Source: Roseiarcus sp963782255 (lineage in GTDB: Bacteria; Pseudomonadota; Alphaproteobacteria; Rhizobiales; Beijerinckiaceae). From it: a DNA stretch of 64,000 nt. Location of the stretch: positions 1,736,001 to 1,800,000 of the forward strand of contig CAWAIS010000001.1 in NCBI GenBank assembly GCA_963782255.1, in the 5' to 3' direction. Under the pieces are notes generated by a model. The model was not told the DNA's origin, did no database searches, and saw only the letters and a program-made list of their open reading frames with translations. This document shows, piece after piece, positions 8,944 through 15,848 of the stretch. Within the stretch, counting starts at the first letter, position 1, and every line of letters begins with the position of its first letter. Made by a program: the position numbers and the translations under genes.

Positions 8944-9380
8944 ACGAGCGGAAGGCTGCCCTGATGAAAATGGGTCTGGCGTTCGTGTCGGTCGCGCTAG
9001 CGTCGTCCGCGGTCCTCGCCCAGCCAGCGGACACCGGGCCGGTTCGCTCGGAAACGACCCGCGGCGTTGCCGCTTCGGCGCGGTTCGTGGCGACCGCGGA
9101 GCTAGCCGAGCAAGGAGGTCAAGCGCAAACGTTTCAACTCTCGCTCGGCGATATTAAGGCGAGCGGCCACAAACGCGTGGAAATTCCCCCATCCGGCTTC
9201 TACGTCGCGACGCTCGTGACCAACGACGTCATAAGCATCGAGGGCGACCAGAGAGTATTGCGCCACACCGGCGACAGTTGGGAGGTGCAAGCCGGACAGC
9301 CGCTGGTGTTGGAGCTGCAAGGCAAGAACCACACGGTGCTGCTTGAAGTGTTTCGGGTCGAGCCGAGGCCAGCTCGGTAG
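8940..9380 (+). CDS. Exported small protein, possible cupin-like fold
   Basis: 146 residues from the ATG at 8940, which overlaps the preceding stop (ATGA). A second ATG at 8964 would start directly before the hydrophobic signal sequence (GLAFVSVALASSAVLA, cleavage before QPAD). The mature part has strands TFQLSLGDIK, KRVEIPPSGFYVATLVTND, VISIEGDQRVLRHTGDSWEVQ and HTVLLEVFRVEPR, in the order of a single-domain cupin (double-stranded beta helix) with a GDSW-type turn. Like the first gene of the operon it is small, exported and beta-rich. Both flank the PQQ propeller, suggesting a shared periplasmic function that I cannot name. Confidence 0.7.
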   Translation: MNERKAALMKMGLAFVSVALASSAVLAQPADTGPVRSETTRGVAASARFVATAELAEQGGQAQTFQLSLGDIKASGHKRVEIPPSGFYVATLVTNDVISIEGDQRVLRHTGDSWEVQAGQPLVLELQGKNHTVLLEVFRVEPRPAR

Positions 9381-9572
9381 GGTTTCCTCTTCCGCGAAGA
9401 ATCCAGGCGGAACGCGTCTCGATAAGCAAAAGAAATCAGGGTCGCAAAGCGGACTCCTCACGGGCTGGCGGAAAAGTGGGTTCGGGCAGCAGAACGGCCT
9501 GGATCGAATGGCCACACTTTCGGTCCTTCTCGCCAGTATGGTCTTCGTCGAGGGGCGCCGGGAGCGACCGAC

Positions 9573-9767
9573 ATGAAAGACCGTGCGAAGAAACTGGGCG
9601 GGTCACGTGATCCGCGCCCCGAGACCGAGAGCGAACTCGACAAGGCGCTTGAGGCATCCTTTCCGGCAAGCGACCCACTCGCCATCACGCCGACCTCGGC
9701 CGGCGCGCCGGACGCGCGCTCCGCCAAGGCGCCGCATCAACGGCGGGAGCCAAAGAGGCGAGGGTAA
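9573..9767 (+). CDS. Small conserved alphaproteobacterial protein
   Basis: 64 residues, very polar. The core ESELDKALEASFPASDPLAIT matches a short motif (ALEaSFPASDPpsm) found in many small Hyphomicrobiales proteins of unknown role; the tail is basic (REPKRRG). No signal peptide or membrane segment. The start at 9573 lies after GGAGCGACC. It stands alone after the exported-protein operon. The motif supports it as a real gene despite its size. Confidence 0.65.
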   Translation: MKDRAKKLGGSRDPRPETESELDKALEASFPASDPLAITPTSAGAPDARSAKAPHQRREPKRRG

Positions 9768-10145
9768 GCGCTTCGCCGCGGCGTCCGTTCCGAGTCCGGG
9801 CTGCCCTCGGGACGCCATAGGAGCGCAAGTCCCACAAGCCGGGCCGCTGATCGGATCTCGTGCATTGCGCGAAGCATCGGTTTGGCGGAGCTCGCAGGAT
9901 AATGCATTACTTTACATAAATATTATAACATATTGAAGTAACAACATAATTAGGAGCTAAGATCGCAAGCGAGCGTCGGGGAAGGCGCTGGGCCGAGAGC
10001 CGTCGAACCGTTAGGACCATTCGCCAAGTTCGTGAAGGAATGTTTGCGGCCCAAGGTGACGCGCGCCGGCCAGAGGGGACGCGCGAAAGTTGCAGACTTT
10101 GGCGCCTAAGGCGCTGAAATCGCTCGTTCGCTTACAAACATTACG
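9768..10145. other. Intergenic stretch without a recognisable gene
   Basis: About 380 bp. The centre (9905-9955) is strikingly AT-rich (ACATAAATATTATAACAT) in an otherwise GC-rich context. The remainder shows no conserved frame, hairpin or known RNA element that I could identify. It separates the small protein ending at 9767 from the 3' end of acyP. Confidence 0.5.
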
Positions 10146-10442
10146 CTACCAGCTCGAGAGGATCGTGAAAGCGCCTGTCCTGGCCTGGTCGGCCTCGCCC
10201 GGCTCGGCCAGCCGCAGGCCTCTCACCTCCGCCCCTCGCGGCCCCCGCCGCATCTCGGCCAGCATCGCCTCGACGTCGTCCGGCGCGCCCGCGACGAGCG
10301 CTTCGACTGTCCCGTCCGCGCGGTTGCGCACCCAGCCCGAGATGCGGTGGCGCATCGCCGCACGGCGGGCGAAGTCGCGATAGCCGACCCCTTGGACGAA
10401 GCCTTCGACGACGACGCGGCGGACGAGCGTTGCTTCAGTCAT
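10146..10442 (-). CDS. acyP: Acylphosphatase
   Basis: 98 residues from ATG 10442. Hydrolyses acyl phosphates such as carbamoyl phosphate and 1,3-bisphosphoglycerate in the cytosol. Seen: RRVVVEGFVQGVGYRDFARR, which holds the phosphate-binding loop and catalytic Arg, then ISGWVRNRADGTVEALVAG with the catalytic Asn, both family signatures in the right spacing. A longer in-frame start at 10484 would add 14 residues without homology. The gene is monocistronic; its upstream side is occupied by a REP-like repeat and the ISAs1 element. Confidence 0.93.
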   Translation of the reverse strand: MTEATLVRRVVVEGFVQGVGYRDFARRAAMRHRISGWVRNRADGTVEALVAGAPDDVEAMLAEMRRGPRGAEVRGLRLAEPGEADQARTGAFTILSSW

Positions 10443-10486
10443 CTCAAGCAGTCTACCGCCAATTGCCGACAAGAGAGAAGGCAAGG

Positions 10487-10560
10487 GCGCGACTATCCCT
10501 TCGCCCGCTTGCGGGAGAAGGTGGACGCGCGGAACGCGCGGCCGGATGAGGGTACCCGCC
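10487..10560. repeat. REP-like palindromic repeat
   Basis: Contains CTTCGCCCGCTTGCGGGAG followed by AAGGTGG, a small GCGCGG/CCGCGC-type inverted repeat and GGATGAGGG. This combination is a very common dispersed intergenic repeat in Hyphomicrobiales. The ISAs1 element sits 18 bp beyond it, and the sequence right of the element (GGGAGAAGG at 11839) looks like the start of another such unit, so the insertion landed in or beside a repeat cluster. Confidence 0.55.
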
Positions 10561-10578
10561 GCTGCCGCGATCCCAGCG

Positions 10579-11831
10579 CAGGGGAATCGGGTGAAGGAAA
10601 TTATGCGGCGATGAGTTTGGCGAGATAGTCGTCATCCCAAGCGGCGGTTTTGAGGGCGAGGCGGACGGAGTCTCGGCCCTTGGCCTTGCGGGCGAGGTTG
10701 ACGGCCATGTGTTTGAGGGTGACGACGTTCTCGGGGGCGTTGTCGGTTCGGATGCGGCACTCGTCGTCGCGGAAGGTCATATCCATGACCCAGTGCAGGC
10801 CGTTCTCGATCGCCCAATGGTCGCGCGCCATCGGTCCCAGGCGGTCGGCGCGCCGTGACGACGATGTCAGATAATAGCGGGTCTCGCGTTCGGTCTTGGC
10901 GCCGATCTCTCGCGTGCTGTCGACGATGACGAGGCCCTTGAGGCCTGGCCATTCGTGTCGCTGTTGCAGCCAGGCGACGTCGTGGATCACGGTGACGCGG
11001 CGCGTCTCGATGCGGCCGTGGTCGCCGTCGACGGTTTCATCGACGCTGACCTGCGTATCGGCGAAACCCCTTGCTTTCTGCTCGTTGGCGAACAATTCGA
11101 CATCGTTGCGCAACGTCCCCTGGTTGCCCTTCAGCGCCAGAATGTAATCGGCCTTCTTGTCGATGATCTTCTGGGCGATGTCGCGCTGACAGCCGATCGC
11201 GTCGATGGTGACGACGGCGCCTTCGATCGACAGCATGTCGAGGAGGGCCGGAATGGCGACGATCTCGTTAGCCTTCTCGCCGACCTTGGCCTGCGCCAGC
11301 ACCAGGCGTTGGCGGGCGGCGAAGGCGGACACCATGTGGATGGCGTCCTTGGCTCCTTTGTTGCCCGAGCGCCGGGAGGTCTTGCCGTCGATGGCGATGA
11401 GTTCGACCGGCGTCTTCATCAGCGCGCCGACCCAAGCCACGAAGCACCGCCGGAACGCCTCAGCGTCGAGCGTGGCGAAAATGTCGCCGAGGTGATCGTG
11501 GCTCGGCGTGCCGTTGACGAAGGGGAGGAAGCGCCGCAGCAAGGCGAGCTTCCGCTGGCCGAAACGCGCGATGTCGGTGAAGCCCTCCGCGCCGGCCAGA
11601 ACCGCCAGCAGAGACAAGAGCAGGATCTCGTCGAGCCGATAGGCCACCTTTCCTGGCTGCCGATGGTCTGGCATATCATTGAAATGAATCAGGAAAACTG
11701 TTGTCTCAAAACCCGCCGCCGCCATCGCCTCCGAAGCGTCCACCGTCGTCCTCCCGCCAACCGAATCAGCGGAGATCGACAAATTCAGCACTTTGCGCGT
11801 TTGTCACCAACTTCTTCACCCGATCGCCCTG
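10579..11831 (-). mobile_element. Complete ISAs1-family insertion sequence
   Basis: 1,253 bp. The ends are imperfect inverted repeats starting CAGGGGAATCGGGTGAAG on the left (10579-10600) and, on the other strand, CAGGGCGATCGGGTGAAG on the right (11809-11831). The element is flanked by an exact 9 bp direct repeat ATCCCAGCG at 10570-10578 and 11832-11840, within the 8-10 bp usual for the family. It holds one transposase gene. Exact duplication and intact ends indicate a fairly recent transposition into the acyP-thrS intergenic region, disrupting no gene. Confidence 0.93.
10601..11791 (-). CDS. ISAs1 family transposase
   Basis: 396 residues, a DDE transposase with the ISAs1-type layout. N-terminal associated domain: HFNDMPDHRQPGKVAYRL and LLLSLLAVLAGAEGFTDIARFG. 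Catalytic core: LIAIDGKTSRRSG (first Asp), VTIDAIGCQRDIAQKIIDKKADYILALKGNQ (second Asp region), and the C-terminal RDHWAIENGLHWVMDMTFRDDECRIRT carrying the Glu. No frameshift. The listed ATG at 11791 is the longest possibility; an ATG near residue 23 would give a more typical length. It fills nearly the whole element, its stop lying just inside the left repeat. Confidence 0.93.
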   Translation of the reverse strand: MLNLSISADSVGGRTTVDASEAMAAAGFETTVFLIHFNDMPDHRQPGKVAYRLDEILLLSLLAVLAGAEGFTDIARFGQRKLALLRRFLPFVNGTPSHDHLGDIFATLDAEAFRRCFVAWVGALMKTPVELIAIDGKTSRRSGNKGAKDAIHMVSAFAARQRLVLAQAKVGEKANEIVAIPALLDMLSIEGAVVTIDAIGCQRDIAQKIIDKKADYILALKGNQGTLRNDVELFANEQKARGFADTQVSVDETVDGDHGRIETRRVTVIHDVAWLQQRHEWPGLKGLVIVDSTREIGAKTERETRYYLTSSSRRADRLGPMARDHWAIENGLHWVMDMTFRDDECRIRTDNAPENVVTLKHMAVNLARKAKGRDSVRLALKTAAWDDDYLAKLIAA

Positions 11832-11928
11832 ATCCCAGCGGGAGAAGGATTGCCCCCCGTGCGGACCGCGTCTATACGCTTGCGCAGCTTACGCCAATTC
11901 GTATCGGCGAGTGAGCCACGAGGAGCCA

Positions 11929-13899
11929 ATGATCCACGTCACTTTTCCCGACGGCGCTCGGCGCGCCTACGAGCCCGGCGTCTCCGGCCTCGACATCGCC
12001 AAGTCCATCTCCCCCTCTCTCGCCAAGCGCACGGTCGCTGCGATCCGCGACGGCGATCTCGTCGATCTTTTCGATCCGATCGACAAGGACGCGAGCCTTG
12101 AGTTCATCTCGCGCGACGACCCGCGCGCGCTCGAACTCATCCGCCACGACGGGGCGCATGTGCTCGCCGAGGCGGTTCAGTCGCTGTGGCCCGGCACGCA
12201 GGTGACGATCGGCCCGGTGATCGAAAACGGCTTCTATTACGACTTCTATCGTTCGGAGCCGTTCACGCCCGAGGATTTCCCGGCGATCGAGAAGCGCATG
12301 CGCGAGATCATCGCGCACGACAAGCCGTTCACCAAAACCGTCGTGTCGCGCGACGACGCTAAGAGCTTCTTCGAGCGGAAGGGCGAGGCGTTCAAGGTCG
12401 AGCTGATCGACGCCATCCCGCCGGACGAGGAGGTCAAGCTCTACAGCCAGGGCGAGTGGACCGACCTCTGCCGCGGGCCGCACATGACCTCGACCGGCAA
12501 GGTCGGCGACGCCTTCAAGCTCATGAAGGTCGCGGGTGCCTACTGGCGCGGCGACTCGACGAAGCCGATGCTGTCGCGCATCTATGCGACCGCCTTCGCC
12601 AGGAAGGAAGAGCTCGACGCCTACCTGAAGCAGCTCGAGGAGGCTGAACGCCGCGACCACCGCAAGCTCGCCCGCGAGATGGACCTCTTCCACTTCCAGG
12701 AGGAGGGGCCAGGCTCGATCTTCTGGCATCCGAAGGGGTGGACTCTCTTCCAGACGCTCGTCGCCTACATGCGTCGCCGGCTCGCCGACGACTATCAGGA
12801 GGTCAACGCGCCGCAGGTCCTGGACAAGCGCTTGTGGGAGATTTCCGGCCACTGGAACTGGTATCGCGAGAGCATGTTCATGGCGCGGCCCGCAGGGGAG
12901 GAGGCCGAGAGCGAAGACGAGCGCATCTACGCCATAAAACCGATGAACTGCCCCGGGCACGTGCAGATCTTCAAGAACGGCCTGCGCAGCTACCGCGAGC
13001 TGCCGCTGCGCATGGCCGAATTCGGCGCCGTCAACCGTTACGAGCCGTCGGGCGCGCTGCACGGACTCATGCGCGTGCGCTCCTTCACCCAGGACGACGC
13101 GCACATTTTCTGTTCTGAGCAGCAGCTCGCGGAGGAGTGCCACAAGATCAACGAGCTGATCTTGTCCGTCTACAGCCATTTCGGCTTCGACAAGATCGTG
13201 GTCAAGCTCTCGACCCGTCCTGACAAGCGCGTCGGCACGGACGCCATGTGGGATCACGCCGAGGCGGTGATGAGCCGCGTACTCGACGAGATCAAGGCGC
13301 GGCACGGCAATGTCGTGACGACCAGCCTGAACCCCGGCGAAGGCGCCTTCTACGGGCCGAAGTTCGAATACGTGCTGCGCGACGCCATCGGCCGCGACTG
13401 GCAATGCGGCACGACCCAGGTCGACTTCAACCTGCCGGAGCGGTTCGGCGCCTTCTACATCGCCGCCAACAGCGAGAAGACGACGCCGGTCATGATCCAC
13501 CGCGCCATCTGCGGCTCGATGGAGCGCTTCATCGGCATCCTGCTCGAGCACCACGCCGGCCACCTGCCGCTATGGCTCGCGCCGGTCCAGATTGTGGTCT
13601 GCACGATCACGAGCGACGCCGACGATTTCGCGCGCTCCTTCGCGGCCAACGCCAAGAGGAGGTTCCTGAGGGTCGAGACCGACCTGCGCAACGAGAAGAT
13701 CAATTACAAGGTGCGCGAGCACTCGCTGGCGAAAGTCCCGGTCCTCATAGCGGTCGGCCGCAAGGAGGCGAGCGAGAATACGGTGTCGGTGCGGCGTTTG
13801 GGTTCGAACGCCCAGACGTCGATGGCCGCCGACGAGGCAATCGAGGCGCTGGCGGCCGAGGCGCTGCCGCCGGACTTGCGGGAGGAGCGGGCAGCGTGA
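11929..13899 (+). CDS. thrS: Threonyl-tRNA synthetase
   Basis: Class II synthetase charging tRNA-Thr. 656 residues from ATG 11929, chosen because GAGGAG lies 5 bp upstream; an in-frame GTG at 11911 is less likely. Domains in order: N-terminal TGS domain (VTFPDGARRAYEPG), editing domain with HDGAHVLAEAV near residue 70 and YWRGD, catalytic core from about 240, C-terminal anticodon-binding domain from about 560. Zinc and substrate ligands are visible: Cys in NCPGH near 342, His in DDAHIFC, and His in LEHHAGHLP near 545. Everything expected of a functional housekeeping enzyme is present. It stands alone, with the ISAs1 element about 100 bp upstream. Confidence 0.97.
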   Translation: MIHVTFPDGARRAYEPGVSGLDIAKSISPSLAKRTVAAIRDGDLVDLFDPIDKDASLEFISRDDPRALELIRHDGAHVLAEAVQSLWPGTQVTIGPVIENGFYYDFYRSEPFTPEDFPAIEKRMREIIAHDKPFTKTVVSRDDAKSFFERKGEAFKVELIDAIPPDEEVKLYSQGEWTDLCRGPHMTSTGKVGDAFKLMKVAGAYWRGDSTKPMLSRIYATAFARKEELDAYLKQLEEAERRDHRKLAREMDLFHFQEEGPGSIFWHPKGWTLFQTLVAYMRRRLADDYQEVNAPQVLDKRLWEISGHWNWYRESMFMARPAGEEAESEDERIYAIKPMNCPGHVQIFKNGLRSYRELPLRMAEFGAVNRYEPSGALHGLMRVRSFTQDDAHIFCSEQQLAEECHKINELILSVYSHFGFDKIVVKLSTRPDKRVGTDAMWDHAEAVMSRVLDEIKARHGNVVTTSLNPGEGAFYGPKFEYVLRDAIGRDWQCGTTQVDFNLPERFGAFYIAANSEKTTPVMIHRAICGSMERFIGILLEHHAGHLPLWLAPVQIVVCTITSDADDFARSFAANAKRRFLRVETDLRNEKINYKVREHSLAKVPVLIAVGRKEASENTVSVRRLGSNAQTSMAADEAIEALAAEALPPDLREERAA

Positions 13900-13984
13900 C
13901 CGCGCTTCCACCTTGATTTGGACCAACGCTTGGACCAAATTGAACCTGCCCGAAAAGAACTGCCCGAAAAAAGGTCCGGCGGTC

Positions 13985-14245
13985 ATGGAAATCCCGATCA
14001 GTGAAGCGAAGGCGCATCTTGCTGACCTCGTGCGGCGCGCCGAAGCCGGCGATGAGGTTGTGCTGACTCGGCACGGCCAACCGGTCGCTCGGATTGCGCC
14101 CGTGAGGACGAGGGGCGCGACGCCGCAGGACCGAAAGGCGCTCCTCGACCGCCTTCGCGCGTCATGGACCGGTAAGCCAACTCCGGGTCCGGACGCCGAG
14201 CGAAGCCAGGATTTCCTGTACGACGAGTTCGGTCTGCCGAAATGA
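13985..14245 (+). CDS. Phd/YefM-type antitoxin, now orphan
   Basis: 86 residues. The N-terminus MEIPISEAKAHLADLVRRAE followed by GDEVVLTRHGQPVARIAPV is a textbook Phd/YefM antitoxin DNA-binding and dimerisation domain; the C-terminal third (FLYDEFGLPK) is the toxin-neutralising tail typical of antitoxins paired with PIN-domain VapC. The ATG at 13985 matches the family start; longer upstream frames begin in non-homologous sequence. The stop overlaps (ATGA) the start of a VapC-like frame that breaks off after 15 codons, so the antitoxin has no intact partner here. Confidence 0.88.
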   Translation: MEIPISEAKAHLADLVRRAEAGDEVVLTRHGQPVARIAPVRTRGATPQDRKALLDRLRASWTGKPTPGPDAERSQDFLYDEFGLPK

Positions 14246-14289
14246 TCGTCGTCGACACCGACATTTCGGGCGCCGTGCCAAAAAGTTGA
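14242..14289 (+). pseudogene. Remnant of a VapC-type PIN-domain toxin
   Basis: Fifteen codons starting with MIVVDTDISGAV, which matches the beta-1 strand and first catalytic Asp of VapC toxins (MIVVDTSvisAvl). The frame then ends at TGA 14287-14289 and no further PIN motif is found in any frame before xdhA at 14367. The ATGA overlap with the antitoxin is the normal VapBC arrangement. The rest of the toxin is therefore deleted rather than just frameshifted. Confidence 0.75.
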
Positions 14290-14366
14290 GGCGCTTCGGC
14301 CTCACAGGACGCGCTTCCGTTCCGACCTCAAAAGCTCCATGATGCGAGCGGCTTCGAGGAGCGCCT

Positions 14367-15848
14367 ATGGTGCTGAAGGAAAAGGTTCGTCATTCGCTGC
14401 GCTTCCGCTTCCGCGGCCGGGAGGTCGCGCTGGACCGGTTTTCGCCGCGCGCGACCGTGCTCGACTGGCTGCGCGAGGACATGGGCGCGAAGGGCACGAA
14501 GGAGGGTTGCGCGGAGGGCGACTGCGGCGCCTGCACCGTCGTGCTGGCGCGCCTGCATAGCGGCAAGCTGACTTACGAAGCGTTCAACGCCTGCATTCTG
14601 CTCATGGGCCAGCTCGACGGAGCGGAGCTGATTACGATCGAGGACCTCGCCGAGGGCGATAGGCTGCATCCGATCCAGCAAGCGATGGTCGACCATCACG
14701 GCTCGCAATGCGGCTTCTGCACGCCGGGCATCGTGATGAGCCTGTTCGCCGCCTATCATTCCGGCGCGCCCGCGACCACCGCGAGCCTCTGCGACCAGCT
14801 TGCCGGCAATCTTTGCCGCTGCACCGGCTATCGGCCGATCCTGACTGCCGCGCTCGCGACCTGCGACGGCGCGCCGGCCGATCGCTTCGCGGCAACGGAG
14901 GAGGAGCGCGCGCAAGCGCTTGCCGCGCTCGCGGACCAGGCCGATGTCTTCATCGGCGATGAAGCGCGCTTCTTCGCGGCCCCCGGGAGCCTCAACTCGC
15001 TCGCCGCCCTCTACGAGCGCTTTCCGGACGCGACTCTCGTCGCGGGCGCAACCGACGTCGGCCTTTGGATCACGAAGCAGCTGCGCGACCTCAAGCGCAT
15101 CATCTGGCTTGGCAGGGTCGCCGGTCTCGACGCGATCGGCGACACGCCCGACGGCGCCCTTTCGTTCGGGGCGACGGTTAGCCTCCTCGAGGCGGCGCCG
15201 CGGCTCGACGCGATCCATCCCGACCTCGGCGAACTGATGCGCCGCTTCGGCTCTGTCCAGGTACGCGCGAGCGGCACGGTCGGCGGCAATATCGCCAACG
15301 GATCGCCGATCGGCGATCTGGCCCCGGCGCTCATCGCGCTCGGTGGACGGGTCGTGCTGCGCAAGGGCGCAGCAACGCGGGCGCTGGCGCTCGAAGACTT
15401 CTTCATCGCCTACGGCAAGCAGGACCGCGGCCCAGGAGAATTCGTGCGCGCGGTGGAGGCGCCGCGGCTCAAATCCGGCCAGCACTATCGCGCGCTCAAA
15501 GTCTCCAAACGCCTTGACGAGGACATTTCGGCGGTGATGCTCGGCGCCCGGATCGACGTCGACGGCCGACGCATCATCGGCGCCCGGATCGCCTATGGCG
15601 GAATGGCCGCGACGCCGAAACGCGCCGCAAAGGCGGAAGGGGCGCTCGTCGGCGCGAGCCTCGACCGGCGCGAGAGCTGGCGCCCCGCGCTCGCGGCGCT
15701 CAAGTCCGACTTTACGCCGCTCACCGACATGCGGGCGAGCGCCGCCTATCGGACTACCGTCGCCGCCAACCTGCTCGACAAAGCGTTGATGGAGATTTCC
15801 GGCGCCGAGGCGCCGAGCCGGATCGGAGCGCTTCATGCTGCTGAATGA
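14367..15848 (+). CDS. xdhA: Xanthine dehydrogenase small subunit (Fe-S and FAD)
   Basis: 493 residues. Electron-transfer subunit of the molybdenum hydroxylase converting hypoxanthine and xanthine to urate. Two [2Fe-2S] clusters: plant-type CAEGDCGAC near residues 47-55 and the helical-bundle cluster CGFCTPG ... CRCTGYRP near 115-155. The FAD domain follows (VAGATDVGLWITKQ; TVGGNIANGSPIGD near 305), then the CO-dehydrogenase flavoprotein C-terminal domain. GAGGAGCGCCT precedes the ATG. Its end overlaps xdhB by 14 bp, so XdhA and XdhB are translationally coupled. Confidence 0.95.
   Translation: MVLKEKVRHSLRFRFRGREVALDRFSPRATVLDWLREDMGAKGTKEGCAEGDCGACTVVLARLHSGKLTYEAFNACILLMGQLDGAELITIEDLAEGDRLHPIQQAMVDHHGSQCGFCTPGIVMSLFAAYHSGAPATTASLCDQLAGNLCRCTGYRPILTAALATCDGAPADRFAATEEERAQALAALADQADVFIGDEARFFAAPGSLNSLAALYERFPDATLVAGATDVGLWITKQLRDLKRIIWLGRVAGLDAIGDTPDGALSFGATVSLLEAAPRLDAIHPDLGELMRRFGSVQVRASGTVGGNIANGSPIGDLAPALIALGGRVVLRKGAATRALALEDFFIAYGKQDRGPGEFVRAVEAPRLKSGQHYRALKVSKRLDEDISAVMLGARIDVDGRRIIGARIAYGGMAATPKRAAKAEGALVGASLDRRESWRPALAALKSDFTPLTDMRASAAYRTTVAANLLDKALMEISGAEAPSRIGALHAAE

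Noticed and set aside
11872..13563. 563-codon minus-strand frame opposite thrS
   Set aside because: No domain recognisable; thrS on the plus strand has all catalytic residues.
14242..14366. Full VapC toxin after the antitoxin
   Set aside because: Only 15 codons match; no further PIN-domain residues in any frame before xdhA.
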